A stretch of DNA of 64,000 bases. Source: Zobellia alginiliquefaciens (GTDB lineage Bacteria > Bacteroidota > Bacteroidia > Flavobacteriales > Flavobacteriaceae). The stretch lies in the NCBI RefSeq assembly GCF_029323795.1, contig NZ_CP119758.1:3596001-3660000 (forward strand), in the 5' to 3' direction. Position numbers and translations under genes: made by a program. How positions within the stretch are numbered: the first letter of the stretch is position 1; every line of letters begins with the position of its first letter. The notes under the pieces are model-generated. The model saw nothing but the letters and a program-made list of their open reading frames with translations. It had not been told where the DNA came from and made no database searches. Shown here piece after piece: positions 1 through 11,200 of this stretch.

Positions 1-509
1 TGAATTTGTTTGATGGCAAGATGGGCGATTTCATACACTAAGGCTGCTGTAATTGCGGAAAATAATATCGCTAAAAAATAGAAAATCGGTTTTTATAGGG
101 GCAAAGGAAGGGGTATCTGGTTATTGCCCAAAGGTTCAGAAATGTACTCAAAAAGATGCTTTATAATCCTATTTGTAGCTGGTCGAATTTTTTCATTTCT
201 AATTTATCTTTACACTGGCAATTAAAGACTTAGAAAAATATACAAGCCAAGCGTCATCGTTATTGGTTATGATGATTGTGGGTGGAGCCATTGTACCTAT
301 TGTTAACAGGGCGGTTGTAGATGAAGTTGGTATTCAAATGTCCTTTTTGGTGCCTATGTTATGTTACGTATACCTTATTTTTTATGGATTAACAGGGTAC
401 AAGGTAAAACTGATAAAAAGCTGAATCTACTGAATGAAATGTGGTGAAAGAAAGAATATGGGACTGTTTAATTGATTTAAATCCCTGCACTCCCAGTGCG
501 AAGGGATTA
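1..509. other. Left-edge region with decayed coding remnants
   Basis: No intact gene is visible in this stretch. Positions 1-81 hold short open frames ending in stops at 39-41 and 79-81; one could be the tail of a gene cut by the window edge, but I do not recognise it. Positions 203-424 hold a transporter fragment described separately. The repeat-like element TTTATAATCCTATTTGTAGC lies at 160-179. The minus-strand hydrolase gene ends at 510 and no hairpin terminator was seen for it. Confidence 0.5.
203..424 (+). pseudogene. 3' remnant of a FucP-type sugar:H+ symporter (MFS)
   Basis: About 73 codons after an in-frame stop at 200-202 read as the C-terminal transmembrane part of a FucP/glucose-galactose MFS transporter: IFTLAIKDL, then SLLVMMIVGGAIVPIV, then SFLVPMLCYVYLIFYG, ending with TGA at 422-424. 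The intact FucP homologue at 59915-61237 has the matching segments SAFLVMAIVGGAFMPML and FILPMLCFFVVAFYG in the same order. There is no start codon and the N-terminal ten or so membrane helices are absent, so this is a relic of a deleted transporter gene. It may mark an older or rearranged edge of the fucose locus. Confidence 0.7.
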
Positions 510-1640
510 CTAGTTTAAAACCTCTGACCACCATTCTTTCTTGGGGTAGTCTTTACCAAGTTGAAAACGTACGCCTATTTTAGGAAGGATGTAGGGTAAC
601 TGTTTTTCATTGGCAGTTTTGGTAAAACGAACTACGGGATCCGTCCATCCATGCGGAGCCAATCTAAAAGCGCCCCAATGAATGGGCATGGTAATTTGGG
701 CGTTTACATCCAATCCGGCTTGTACGGTTTCTTCGGGCATCATATGAATATTACTCCAAGCTTCATTATACTGTCCACATTCCAACATGGCAAAATCAAA
801 AGGACCTAGTTTATCGCCTATTTCCTTAAAATGGGGTCCATAACCACCATCGCCGCTAAAGTAAATTGTGGTAGTATCGGATTTTATGGCCCAACTGGCC
901 CATTGGGTAGCATCGCGGTCAGTAAGTCCACGTCCTGAAAAATGGCGTGAAGGTGCTGCGGTATATTGAACGCCGGCCAAATTTGTGTCTTCCCACCAAT
1001 CTAGTTCCGTGATTTTTTTAGCCGAAATATCCCATGATTTAAGGTGCGAACCAACCCCCAATGGAACGATAAAATGTTTTACATCGTCTTTTATTTTTTT
1101 AATAGTTGGATAATCTAAATGGTCATAATGGTCGTGTGATATAATAACTACATCAATATTCGTTAATTGATCTAGGGGAATCGGTTTTTGATAGGCAAAA
1201 CGTTTGGTGCCAAAAGGAAGTGGAGAGGCAACGTCACCTAACATAGGGTCAATAAGAATTCGTTTGCCCTGCAATTCTACGAGAAAAGCGGAATGTCCAA
1301 ACCATGTTATGTGCGTTAGACTGTCAGTAGCTTGCACGGACTCTTTTAAGAAGGCAACAGGCAATGGTTTATGTGGGTTTTTAGTATCGTTAAATAACAT
1401 TTCCGGCATTTTCTGCATTGCTTTCCAAATATTGCCAGGGCTTGTTTCAATTTCATTGACAAATACGTCTTCACTATAATTTTGGGAGTTTTGAATACGC
1501 TTCAAATCCTCTCCCACAGGTCGTTGCCCTATTTGTGGACTTGTATTTACAAAAATAGTGGCGGCAATAATTAAGAATACTATAATCGAAAGAATTGAAA
1601 TGAATAGATACTTAATAATTTTTTTTAGAATTTTTAGCAT
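510..1640 (-). CDS. Membrane-anchored metallo-beta-lactamase-fold hydrolase (NAPE-PLD/UlaG-like)
   Basis: The 376-residue protein has an N-terminal hydrophobic helix (about residues 10-30), so it is probably anchored in the membrane with the catalytic domain outside. The MBL-fold metal site is clear: HDHYDH at residues 169-174 is the HxHxDH motif, preceded by WFGHSAFLVE and LIDPMLGD, and followed by the later metal ligands in SRHFSGRG, YFSGDGGYG and MPIHWGAF. This arrangement is typical of the Lactamase_B_2 group that includes N-acyl-phosphatidylethanolamine phospholipase D and UlaG-type lactonases. The substrate cannot be read from sequence. The gene stands alone, divergent from the hybrid sensor, and has no obvious link to polysaccharide use. 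Confidence 0.85.
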   Translation of the reverse strand: MLKILKKIIKYLFISILSIIVFLIIAATIFVNTSPQIGQRPVGEDLKRIQNSQNYSEDVFVNEIETSPGNIWKAMQKMPEMLFNDTKNPHKPLPVAFLKESVQATDSLTHITWFGHSAFLVELQGKRILIDPMLGDVASPLPFGTKRFAYQKPIPLDQLTNIDVVIISHDHYDHLDYPTIKKIKDDVKHFIVPLGVGSHLKSWDISAKKITELDWWEDTNLAGVQYTAAPSRHFSGRGLTDRDATQWASWAIKSDTTTIYFSGDGGYGPHFKEIGDKLGPFDFAMLECGQYNEAWSNIHMMPEETVQAGLDVNAQITMPIHWGAFRLAPHGWTDPVVRFTKTANEKQLPYILPKIGVRFQLGKDYPKKEWWSEVLN

Positions 1641-2052
1641 GGTAACATGGATTGGTTTGTTTACTGGGTAATTAGTATTCTTTCGTTAAAGGATTTAAAT
1701 CGATATAATATAATGAGCAGCCATAATGCGTATTGAATAATTGAAGAATTGGTTTTTAAAATCTTTGTATACGACAGTTCAGGGTGTAATGTAGCATATT
1801 GCTCAATTGTCTATTTTTCTGGATCACAAAATACGGAAAAGCTAAGACTGGTTCCGTGTTTTAATTTTTTAGTTGGATTAGGAAATAGAGATTAACATAT
1901 AGATTAAGCCTTTCTATTCATCAAATTTTATAAAAATGTAGTTAACGAGATAAATAAGTATCGGTTTTCTTATACTATTAATGCATCTTTTCGTAGATTT
2001 TGTCGGTAAATAATATCCGTTGTTTACCACGTAAATTAAAGCCAAGCCATAT
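1641..2052. promoter_or_regulatory. Divergent intergenic region between MBL hydrolase and hybrid sensor
   Basis: This AT-rich 412-base region must carry the promoters of both divergent genes. No convincing TTG/TAnnTTTG pair was found. AATAAGTATCGGT at 1954-1966 matches 10 of 13 bases of the AAAAAGTATCGAA element seen in front of the second susC and the fucose operon, but the second half (GGTGGTTT) is missing at the expected distance. I would not call it a site on that evidence. No open frame of interest was seen. Confidence 0.35.
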
Positions 2053-5000
2053 ATGGTTACAATTAAGAATGTTTACTTTTTTTTTCTCCTGTTCTCAACC
2101 ACATTGAGTGCTCAATTTAACACTTTAAAATTCGAAAATTTTGAGACACCGGAAGGCTTATCAAGTAGTACCTGCTCAGAAATATTTCAAGATAAAGAGG
2201 GTTTTTTATGGTTTGGAACCATAGACGGACTCAATAGATATAATGGGTATGAATTTGAAATTTTCAGGTCGGTTTTAAATGACCCTACATCTATTAGTAA
2301 CAATAGGGTCAATACCATTACCGAAGATAAATTTGGTAGAATATGGGTAGGGACGAATAACGGCTTAAACGTTTATGATAGGCAGACCAATAAATTTACG
2401 CTTATAGATCTGTACGGTCCTTTGTCATTATCCAGCAGTCCTAGAAAGATAATTAACGATGTGGTCTATGACCTAACGGGGAATGCAATATGGGTAGCTA
2501 CACAAAACGGAGCTATAAAAATTAATTTAGGGGAATCCGATTATTTGCAGAACCTTAAAATTTCTTATTACCTAAATGACACTTCAAACAATCGTTCTTT
2601 AGACAATAATCAGGTAAACACCATTCTTACCGCAGCCAATAATGAATTATGGATTACTACCGATGGTCAACATCTCAACCGGTACGACCGCTCTAAGGAC
2701 GATTTTGACCGAGTGTTTATCCAAAGTGAAAGACCCTATGAGCTTAACCATATTCCTAAGAGGGTATTTATAGATGACGAGGGCGATTTTTTGATTGGTA
2801 ACGACCTGTCCAATATGATTATTTGGAAGAGAGATAAAAATGAATTCAGGCACTTTTCTTTGGCGAATTCCCATATTCCGGTCAGTAACATCTACCAAGA
2901 TGATACGGGTATTTTATGGTTGTCTACGGATGGTGAAGGTATCTTTTTATACGATAAGAAAACGGATCAAATAACAAGACAAATCGTTAATAATCTTTTT
3001 GATCCTTTTTCCTTGGCCAATGATAAACCCTCTATAATTTATGAGGACCGTAGCGGCATTTTATGGATTGGCAGTTATGATAAAGGGGTGAGTAAGTTAG
3101 ATCCTTCTAAATATTCTTTTGGTCACTATTATTACCAGCCGAACAATGAAAAAGGACTTAGTGAGAAAATAATACAATCCGTGCTAGAAGATGCAAAAGG
3201 GCGAATTTGGTTGGGAGCGTATAATGGAGGCCTTAATTTGTTCGATGAAAAAAATGAATCGTACAGGCATTATAATCATGTAGCAGGAAACAATAATTCG
3301 CTTTCTTCCGATAAAATACTTTACACATTTGAGTCGTCTAACGGAAAAATTTGGATCTGTACCCTAGATGGCGGTCTCAATAGTTTTGATTCGGAAACGG
3401 AGGTTTTTGAACAGTATCAACACAGTGCTAATAATCCGCAATCTATTGACCAGAATTCCGTGTGGGCGGGAACCGAGGATTCTCAAAATAGAATATGGCT
3501 TGGTTTACGAACGGAAGGCCTGAATATTTTAGACCCTAGAACGGAGACTTTTTATACCTATAAGAACACCGTCATTAAAGATATTGGGTTAACTAGTAAT
3601 ATAATTTTATATCTGTTTGTTGATTCAAAAGAACGTTTATTAATAGGAACTACACTAGGGTTGAACGTGGTGGAACTAAATAACTTAAAAGAGTTTGCAC
3701 CAGAGGAAATTGATTTTGGGAGAGTCAACGAAAAAGGGGTTGAAGGCAATAGGATCAATTATATAACACAAGATCACAAAGATAATATTTGGTTGGGTAC
3801 AGATTCTGGGATTTTTGTACTCAATAAAGAGTTAAAGCCAATAAAGTCATATTCCTCGCTAGATGGGCTGCCCAATAACCTGGTGGTGGGGCTTGAGGAG
3901 GATGACAATCATAATTTTTGGATTACCACAAAAAGTGGATTGTCCTTTCTTGATCCTGAAAAGGACGAGATTAGGAACTTTAATGCTCATGATGGATTGC
4001 AAGGTTCCGAGTTTCAGACAAAATCCATAGAAAAAACAATGGATGGCCGCATATTGGCGGGCGGTATTAACGGATTTAATATTTTTCACCCAGATCATAT
4101 TAAGCTACCGGAAGCTGTTAAACTTAAACCTTTAATTACCGACTTTAAACTTAACAATAAAAAGATTGTAAAAGGCGATTCATTAAACGGACGTGTGCTT
4201 ATAAAAGACGATTTAGACGCTGGTAAAAACATCAAATTAAAATATGATGAAAATTATATTTCTTTTGAGTTTGTCTCCCTTTACTTTGAAAATCCAGAAC
4301 AGGTCCAATATGCTTATAAGATGCACGGACTTGATGATAATTTTGTTCAAATAGGCAACAATAGGGTAGTAAATCATTCCAACCTTCAGCCGGGCGACTA
4401 TATTTTTGAAGTGAAAGCTTCTGTTGATGGCAAATGGGCAGAGGCGGGCACTACCCAATTGAACATAGAGATTTTACCCCCTTTCTGGAAAACCTGGTGG
4501 ATGTATACCCTGTATGCAATTGCGGGCGGACTTATTTTATGGGTGATTATGAATTACTACACGCAAAAAGTAAGGGAAGATCAGCAACACGAGCTGGATC
4601 AGATGAAACTACAATTTTTTGTAAATGTTTCCCATGAGTTCAGAACACCGTTAACTTTAATTTTGAATCCGGTAGACAAGATACTTTCGAGTATTAATGA
4701 GTCTAGTCCCATGATGAATTCTGCACAAACGATTCAGCGGAGTGCCAGAAGATTGTTACACTTGGTAAATCAGTTGTTGGACTATAGGAAGATGGATGTA
4801 GGAATGATGCCTTTACAATTAGAGAAAGGGAACATTGTTAAGTTTTCCGAAGACATTTTCATGCTCTTTAAAGGTTTGGCCGATCAAAAGGAATTGAATT
4901 ATACTTTTAGTGCAGATTCGGAAACAATATTGGCTCATTTTGATTTGGACAAAGTGGAGAAAATAATTACCAATTTAATCTCAAATGCCATAAAGTTTAC

Positions 5001-6219
5001 ACCGCAGGAAGGAACAATAACGGTTTCCATTCATAAGGTCACACAAAAGGTAAAAACCTACGATTCTGTTTTTTTCTATAAAGAAAAAATGGGTGATTAT
5101 GTAGAGATAATAGTTGAGGACAGCGGTAGAGGGTTGGATAAGGTACAGTTGAAAAACATCTTTTCTAGGTTCTATAATCTAGACCCTTCAAAAACAGGAA
5201 CAGGTATTGGACTGAACTTTAGCAAGGCCCTAGTTGAAATGCATGGGGGAGATATATCCGTTGAAAGTCAGTTTAAAAAAGGCAGTAAGTTTATAGTGAA
5301 GTTACCATTGAACTTAGATAAAGAAGCTGCCGGTACCGAGAACATAAAGAATGAGTTCCGAATCAACTCCATGAAAGCCGTGGAATATGAAATGCTTACG
5401 ACCAATGAGTTGGTGACACGAAAAGATTTTAAGGAGCAAGTTGAGGATAAGAACCGCCCAACCGTACTTGTAGTGGAAGATAATAAAGAACTGCGAACCC
5501 ATTTGGTAAATGACTTGATGGAGTTTTACCAAGTGAAGCAAGCTGCCAACGGCGAGAAAGGGCTAAAGATGGCTAAGAAACATTTGCCGGATATTATTAT
5601 TAGCGATGTAATGATGCCTATAATGGATGGTTTTGAACTTTGTAAAGCCGTTAAGAGCGAATTTGAAACCTGTCATATTCCGGTACTTCTTTTAACGGCG
5701 AAAAGTTTAGATGATGATAAGGTTGAGGGGTATGATAGTGGGGCGGACGGTTATCTTTCAAAACCTTTTGTAACACGCGTTTTGATTGCCCGAATTAATA
5801 ACCTGCTGGAAACCAAGAAAAGATTGCGCCAGAGATTTTCAGAAATAGGAGGTATTATTCCGGCCAGTGAGGTTACCACCAACAATATTGATGAGGTGTT
5901 TTTAGATAAGGTCACAAAGACTATTTTGGACAATGTGGGTGATATGGACTTTAAGCAAGAAGACCTTCTTAAAGAATTAGGCATTGGAAGGTCTCAGCTA
6001 TACCGAAAAATTAACTCATTAACGGGCAATAATCCCAGTCATTTTATGCGTACCGTGCGATTGCGTAAAGCTTCTGAACTTTTAAAGGAGAATCAATATT
6101 CCATAAAGGAGATTTCGTATATGACCGGTTTCAATTCTACGGCATACTTCAGTAAAACATTCCGGGAACTTTTTGATGTTACCCCTACGGAGTTTATAGA
6201 AAAGCAAGAAACTGAATAG
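2053..6219 (+). CDS. Hybrid two-component system sensor/regulator (HTCS)
   Basis: This 1388-residue protein fuses a sensor and its transcriptional output. After a signal peptide (about 1-20) come repeated two-component-regulator propeller blades (for example GFLWFGTIDGLNRYNG, GRIWVGTNNGLNVYD) to about residue 720, a Y_Y_Y domain, and one membrane helix near 810-830. The histidine kinase follows, with the phosphorylated His861 in NVSHEFRTPL and an ATPase domain with DSGRGLD and GTGIGLNFSK. The receiver domain starts near 1137 with phospho-acceptor Asp1185 (IISDVMMP). An AraC-type helix-turn-helix fills about 1285-1385. Such HTCS proteins bind oligosaccharides in the periplasm and switch on neighbouring PULs. 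It converges on the susCD pair at 6314-11550, which is its most likely target together with the GH88 operon. Confidence 0.93.
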   Translation: MVTIKNVYFFFLLFSTTLSAQFNTLKFENFETPEGLSSSTCSEIFQDKEGFLWFGTIDGLNRYNGYEFEIFRSVLNDPTSISNNRVNTITEDKFGRIWVGTNNGLNVYDRQTNKFTLIDLYGPLSLSSSPRKIINDVVYDLTGNAIWVATQNGAIKINLGESDYLQNLKISYYLNDTSNNRSLDNNQVNTILTAANNELWITTDGQHLNRYDRSKDDFDRVFIQSERPYELNHIPKRVFIDDEGDFLIGNDLSNMIIWKRDKNEFRHFSLANSHIPVSNIYQDDTGILWLSTDGEGIFLYDKKTDQITRQIVNNLFDPFSLANDKPSIIYEDRSGILWIGSYDKGVSKLDPSKYSFGHYYYQPNNEKGLSEKIIQSVLEDAKGRIWLGAYNGGLNLFDEKNESYRHYNHVAGNNNSLSSDKILYTFESSNGKIWICTLDGGLNSFDSETEVFEQYQHSANNPQSIDQNSVWAGTEDSQNRIWLGLRTEGLNILDPRTETFYTYKNTVIKDIGLTSNIILYLFVDSKERLLIGTTLGLNVVELNNLKEFAPEEIDFGRVNEKGVEGNRINYITQDHKDNIWLGTDSGIFVLNKELKPIKSYSSLDGLPNNLVVGLEEDDNHNFWITTKSGLSFLDPEKDEIRNFNAHDGLQGSEFQTKSIEKTMDGRILAGGINGFNIFHPDHIKLPEAVKLKPLITDFKLNNKKIVKGDSLNGRVLIKDDLDAGKNIKLKYDENYISFEFVSLYFENPEQVQYAYKMHGLDDNFVQIGNNRVVNHSNLQPGDYIFEVKASVDGKWAEAGTTQLNIEILPPFWKTWWMYTLYAIAGGLILWVIMNYYTQKVREDQQHELDQMKLQFFVNVSHEFRTPLTLILNPVDKILSSINESSPMMNSAQTIQRSARRLLHLVNQLLDYRKMDVGMMPLQLEKGNIVKFSEDIFMLFKGLADQKELNYTFSADSETILAHFDLDKVEKIITNLISNAIKFTPQEGTITVSIHKVTQKVKTYDSVFFYKEKMGDYVEIIVEDSGRGLDKVQLKNIFSRFYNLDPSKTGTGIGLNFSKALVEMHGGDISVESQFKKGSKFIVKLPLNLDKEAAGTENIKNEFRINSMKAVEYEMLTTNELVTRKDFKEQVEDKNRPTVLVVEDNKELRTHLVNDLMEFYQVKQAANGEKGLKMAKKHLPDIIISDVMMPIMDGFELCKAVKSEFETCHIPVLLLTAKSLDDDKVEGYDSGADGYLSKPFVTRVLIARINNLLETKKRLRQRFSEIGGIIPASEVTTNNIDEVFLDKVTKTILDNVGDMDFKQEDLLKELGIGRSQLYRKINSLTGNNPSHFMRTVRLRKASELLKENQYSIKEISYMTGFNSTAYFSKTFRELFDVTPTEFIEKQETE

Positions 6220-6226
6220 AAATAAA

Positions 6227-6258
6227 AAAAGCAGCTGTATATAAATACAACTGCTTTT
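6227..6258. terminator. Bidirectional intrinsic terminator between HTCS and susD
   Basis: A 14-base arm AAAAGCAGCTGTAT (6227-6240) pairs with ATACAACTGCTTTT (6245-6258) around a four-base ATAA loop, with a single C/A mismatch. The A-tract on one side and T-tract on the other make it work on both strands. It sits 8 bases after the HTCS stop and 56 bases past the minus-strand susD stop, so it can end both converging transcripts. Confidence 0.8.
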
Positions 6259-6313
6259 CAGCTCAACTAACTCAAAACTAAATAAACGATTTTCTCGTAT
6301 AGAACGAAAGCTT

Positions 6314-8215
6314 TTACCACCCTGGGTTTTGATTTAAAGCCGGGTTAAGCTCTATTTGATTCGTTGGAATAGGATCAACATAATTTTTAATAGTCCAATT
6401 TCTGTTACCTGCCGGATCTAGGATTAGGGCACCAGGTTTAGTTGATGCAATACCTTGGTAAGTAGAAGGACTTTGTTCCGTTTGTGTCAATCCGTAAGGA
6501 AATGCTCCAGCAACATAAATAGGGTTTCCTGGGTCTAGAGGGTTTTCCGCTGTCTCAAACTCTGTTCCAGCAATATAATTAAGACATACATTTTTATTCA
6601 AAGTCTCAATAGCTACATTCCAGCGTTTTAAGTCATCGAAACGGAAATTTTCACCATCTAATTCAATAGCACGTTCACGACGTATTTCACCTAACATATT
6701 CAAATCGGGATACGGTGCGATTAGTGCATTTGATAATGGGGCAACCCCTGAGCGTTCTCTGATTTTGTTAATAGAGATATTAAGGTCGCCATCTGAGATA
6801 GTACCACCATTCATTTCGCAAACTGCTTCTGCATAAATAAGCAGAACTTCTGCTAGACGTATTAGGGGGTAGTTATAAGATTCTTCCCTTGTTTCTCTTA
6901 ATCTATATTCAGTGGTAAATTTTCTACCTTGATATCCTACGTTTCTTGCACCACCGGGAGATGTCAATTGAGGTACATATATATAATCAAAAGTAATTCC
7001 ACTATCTTCAAAAGCAACACCATATTGCGCACCTCCACCGTTAGTGTTTGAACCCCATCCCCAATACTGCTCTAAAGGCTCTTTTATAAAACTTTTTAGC
7101 CTAAAATCACGATTTTGAAATTCTGATGACATTTCATCATACCCTTCAAAAACGGCAGAATGTTGAACCGGTAAACCATCGGTACAAAGATACATATCCA
7201 TGAGTTTTCTAGTTGGACTGATTGGTTTTGCATGGGTAAGGTTTTGATTTATTTTTCGTAATGTGAAATCGTAAACCGTTTGGAAAATAAATTCTTTATT
7301 ATCAGCTTTTGAAAGACCGGCAGGGTTTGATCCACCATCTTCTAGGTTGAATAAGTAGAAGAGATGGTCTTCACCGATGGCATTACGATAATCCCATAAT
7401 TCAAAAGCACCACTATCCATAACCTCTTTGGCTGCTTGTTTTGCTTGTGAAAACATGTCAGCAATACTCGGGTAATTAGCTGGTACAGTAGAACCGGCAC
7501 CTTCACTTGTTCCATCACCATCGGTAGCTGTGCCTACGTATTTTTCCCATGTCGCTTCATAAAGCAAAACACGTGCTTTAAATGATTTGGCAGCTTCTAG
7601 GGTTACTTTTCCTTGCTTATCGTCGGTCAATTGGTTTTGTGAAGGTAAATCCGCTATCGCAACTTCTAAGTCGCTTAGAATTTGTGCTATAACTTCGTAT
7701 CGGCTATTTCGAGCACCATAAAACTCCATAATATCTTCATCTGAATCCAGACTAAATGCTTCGGTAGCCAATGGGACACCGCCAAATCGTTTTAGTAGAG
7801 TAAAGTGATGCCAAGCTCTAAAAAAATATGCGGTGGCAACAGGTTCTGCTATATCGGCCATATCACCTGTGTAGGCCTCAGCCTTTTCTATAAGTTGATT
7901 TGGTGCTCGTAAATAGGTGTAATTGTCTTCCCAGATATCATCGGTGGTTGGGGTAATCGTGTTGCCCTGACCATATAAAGGGTCTCCTGAAATATTACCC
8001 GATAAATCTGATGATTCATCTCCATATTCGAAGCCCAGTCTCGTATAAAAGAAATTTGCTGCACTGGTGAATTGTTCAGGTGTTTCATAATAGACCACTT
8101 CACTTAGCGAATCTTGTGGTACTTGTTCTAAATAGTCGTCACATCCGCCTAAAAAGACCACCACTAAAAGCAGAGCTAGATATGATACTTGCTGATTTAA
8201 TTTTTTATTTTTCAT
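6314..8215 (-). CDS. SusD/RagB-family outer-membrane glycan-binding lipoprotein
   Basis: The 633-residue protein begins with a lipoprotein signal ending in FLGGC (Cys25), followed by DDYLEQVPQDSLSE, the usual SusD start. The helical TPR scaffold is recognisable in AYFFRAWHHFTLLKRFGGVPL and in the C-terminal YPLIRLAEVLLIYAEA and IRRERAIELDGENFRFDDLKRW segments characteristic of SusD_RagB proteins. It would sit on the cell surface as the lid of the SusC transporter and bind the polysaccharide or its oligosaccharides. It lies 20 bases downstream of its susC partner in the same minus-strand operon and ends at the terminator shared with the HTCS gene. The glycan specificity cannot be read, but the neighbouring enzymes suggest a sulfated uronate-containing fucan. 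Confidence 0.93.
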   Translation of the reverse strand: MKNKKLNQQVSYLALLLVVVFLGGCDDYLEQVPQDSLSEVVYYETPEQFTSAANFFYTRLGFEYGDESSDLSGNISGDPLYGQGNTITPTTDDIWEDNYTYLRAPNQLIEKAEAYTGDMADIAEPVATAYFFRAWHHFTLLKRFGGVPLATEAFSLDSDEDIMEFYGARNSRYEVIAQILSDLEVAIADLPSQNQLTDDKQGKVTLEAAKSFKARVLLYEATWEKYVGTATDGDGTSEGAGSTVPANYPSIADMFSQAKQAAKEVMDSGAFELWDYRNAIGEDHLFYLFNLEDGGSNPAGLSKADNKEFIFQTVYDFTLRKINQNLTHAKPISPTRKLMDMYLCTDGLPVQHSAVFEGYDEMSSEFQNRDFRLKSFIKEPLEQYWGWGSNTNGGGAQYGVAFEDSGITFDYIYVPQLTSPGGARNVGYQGRKFTTEYRLRETREESYNYPLIRLAEVLLIYAEAVCEMNGGTISDGDLNISINKIRERSGVAPLSNALIAPYPDLNMLGEIRRERAIELDGENFRFDDLKRWNVAIETLNKNVCLNYIAGTEFETAENPLDPGNPIYVAGAFPYGLTQTEQSPSTYQGIASTKPGALILDPAGNRNWTIKNYVDPIPTNQIELNPALNQNPGW

Positions 8216-8235
8216 TTTATTGATGTTTAGTTTTG

Positions 8236-11200
8236 TTAGAAAGATACTTCAAGACCTAATAAAACAGTCGATGTATAAGGCACGGTATTACCTTGACTGG
8301 CACTACTGCCCATTTCCGGGTCCATGCCATCTTTTACATTTGAAATTACGAATAGGTCGTTTCCGGTTACCGAGAGGCGTACTCTATCAAACCCTGACTG
8401 CCCTAAAACTTCTTGAGGTAAAGAATAACCCAAAGTCAACACTTTGGCTCTTAAGTATGAGGCTTTTATAACATTTATATCGTTGGTGTGGCCGTAGTTC
8501 CAGTTTTTTCTTTGACCATTATAAAAACTCGCAGGGTAATCTGCGTTCGGGTTGTCTGCGGTCCACGTGGTGTCTAAGAAAGCAGAATTTTGGTTTGTCC
8601 ACCAACTACTAAAAGGATAAGCCAAAGCTCCTTCTCTAACAATGTTTTGCTCTCCTACACCTTGAAAGAATGCACTGAAATCGAACCCTTTGTATTCTAG
8701 GCCAAGGTTAATTCCATAACTTTTATGAGGGTTGGCATCACCAAAATATACGAGGTCATCTTGGTTAATTATACCATCCTCATTAACATCAATACGGTTT
8801 ACGGTACCTGGTACTAAACGGTCTGCACTTCTGTAATTAGGCAGAACTGTACCGGCTTTCATCTCTAACTGATTTTCAGGGTCTACAAAACCATATTGGT
8901 TGTAATAGTTTAAAACTTGGTCTTCAGTTTGTAAATAACCATCTGTTTTATAGGTGTAAATGGCATTTAGAGGTTTACCTTCAATAATATTAGCATCTGT
9001 TCCACTGGATTTGTTAACCCCTATATTAATAGCTGTGGCGCCTTCCATACGGGTAACCTCGCTTTTACTGTCCCAGACCATAACTCCTATGTTGTATTTT
9101 AAATCTCCAATTTGATCACGCCAGTTTAGAGAAACTTCCCAACCATTGGTTTCAAAATCACCACTATTGGTTTTAGGTGCAGAAGCTCCTAGAACTTGTG
9201 GATAGGTTATAGGAATTAACATGTCATTATTCTTCCTGTTAAAATATTCAGCGGAACCACTTAAACGGCTATTGAATACTGAAAAATCAACACCATAGTT
9301 GGTAGTGGCAACACGCTCCCAAGTTCTTTCAGTAGAGGTAAGCGAGGCAATTCTTGCGGTATTGGCTAAAGCTGGTGTAGCCCCAAAAATTGTGGTACCT
9401 GCGGTTATATTTGAAATATAGTCATAAGCGCCTATGCCCGTAACGGAACCTGTTTCACCATAAGAAGCTCGTAACTTTAAGTTGTTGAAGAAACCATCTT
9501 TCATAAATTCCATTTCTGATAAACGAATACCTCCTGACGCACTAAAGAAATTTTTCCATCGGTAATCGGGGTGTAGCCTTGAAGAACCATCTCTGCGCCC
9601 TAAAGCCTCTAGAAGATAAATTCCATCGTAGTCATAGTTTATTTTACCAATGTAGGATACAAGTCCGACTGCATTACTACCTGAGTTAAAAGTGTTTCCG
9701 TTTGCGTCTTTGGGTGACCCGCCATTTACTTGGGTAGTAACATCACCTGTATTTATGTCGTCTAATTCATCTGAGGCCATGTTGGAGCGTGATTGGAAAT
9801 ATCTATACACTTGCTCTTCTTCAGATGTCATACCTAAAAGAAGTCCGATATTATGCTTGCCAAAAGACCTGTTGTAATTTGCTTGCATTACATGGTTTTG
9901 AAACATAATTTCTGTTTGGTAAATTTTTACTCCTGAGGTTAACAAGGTGGTGGGCGTAAAACTTACATTGCCTTCCCAGTCATACATGGTTACAGAAGTT
10001 GTTCTTTCAGTTTTTCTACCATTACGAGAGCTGAAATTACCATTATATTTAAAAGATAACCCTTTTACATACTTATCTAGATTTATTGTGATTACACCAC
10101 CTAAGCGAAAAATTTCTTCTTTGTTCTTAATGCGGCCACCTTCATCTAGCTTAGCAAGTAAATTGTTGGCACCAAAAATATCGTAGTATTGACCTTGCGG
10201 GTTGTAAAGAGGGAAGAGGTACATATCTTGAACCCCATGACCAACACCTTGGGTCGGCTCGTCTACTAGCCTATTGTCATAAGATACAATAAGTTCTGTC
10301 TTAAACATATCACTTATATCATAGGTAAGATTGGTTCTAAAATTGTACTTCTTCGCACCATCGTATACAAAAGATATAGGAGATCTTTCGTTTGCATACC
10401 CAATTGAACTTCTATACGTAGCGTTTTCACTACCACCTGAAACAGAAAGGTCATGTCGTTGAGAAAGGGTAGAACCATAAATGGCATCGAACTGGTTTAT
10501 GTCTTCAAATCTATGGTCTTTACCGAGCCAGAAATAAGAATCAGGGGCCATCGGTAATGTGCCATCTCCGATTGAAACTAACTCTTCTCTAGTAAAAAAG
10601 CGATAGTTAGATGCGGCTTGCTGTGTTACACCATCTGTATCTACATAACTGATTCCATCATTGTCTCCAGCTTGCAGCCATAGCTGGGCCCATTCTTGTA
10701 GGTTGGCAGTAGGAAAATCATGAGGAATGTTCATTTGTGTTTCCCCCTTATAATTTACTTTTATCTTACCTTGTTTACCCTTTTTAGTGGTCACTAAAAT
10801 AACACCACCTGCAGCTTTGGTACCGTATATTGCGGCAGCACCATCTTTTAAGACTGAATAAGATTCGATATCATTTGCATTTAAGGTAGCAAGTTGCCAT
10901 TCTGGTATTTCAAGACCGTCCAATAAGATGAGTGGACCTATATTATTAACCGAAATGTCGCCACGAATTTTTATGTTGGTACCTTCATTACCTGGCCGAG
11001 AAGAGGTACGGGTCACAACAACGCCAGGTACTTCACCTTGTAAGGCCAGTGCAGCATTTGAGGTTCCTTTACCTTTCATAATATCTTCACCTTTTACTTG
11101 TGTTACAGAACCGGTAAGGGTGGCTTTTTTCTGCGTTCCGAATCCGACGACAATAACTTCATCTAGAGCAGCAACATCAGTAACTAGTGAAACATTGATT

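Noticed and set aside
1954-1966. Third copy of the AAAAAGTATCGAA element upstream of the HTCS
   Set aside because: Only 10 of 13 bases match, and neither GGTGGTTT nor TAnnTTTG appears at the conserved distances.
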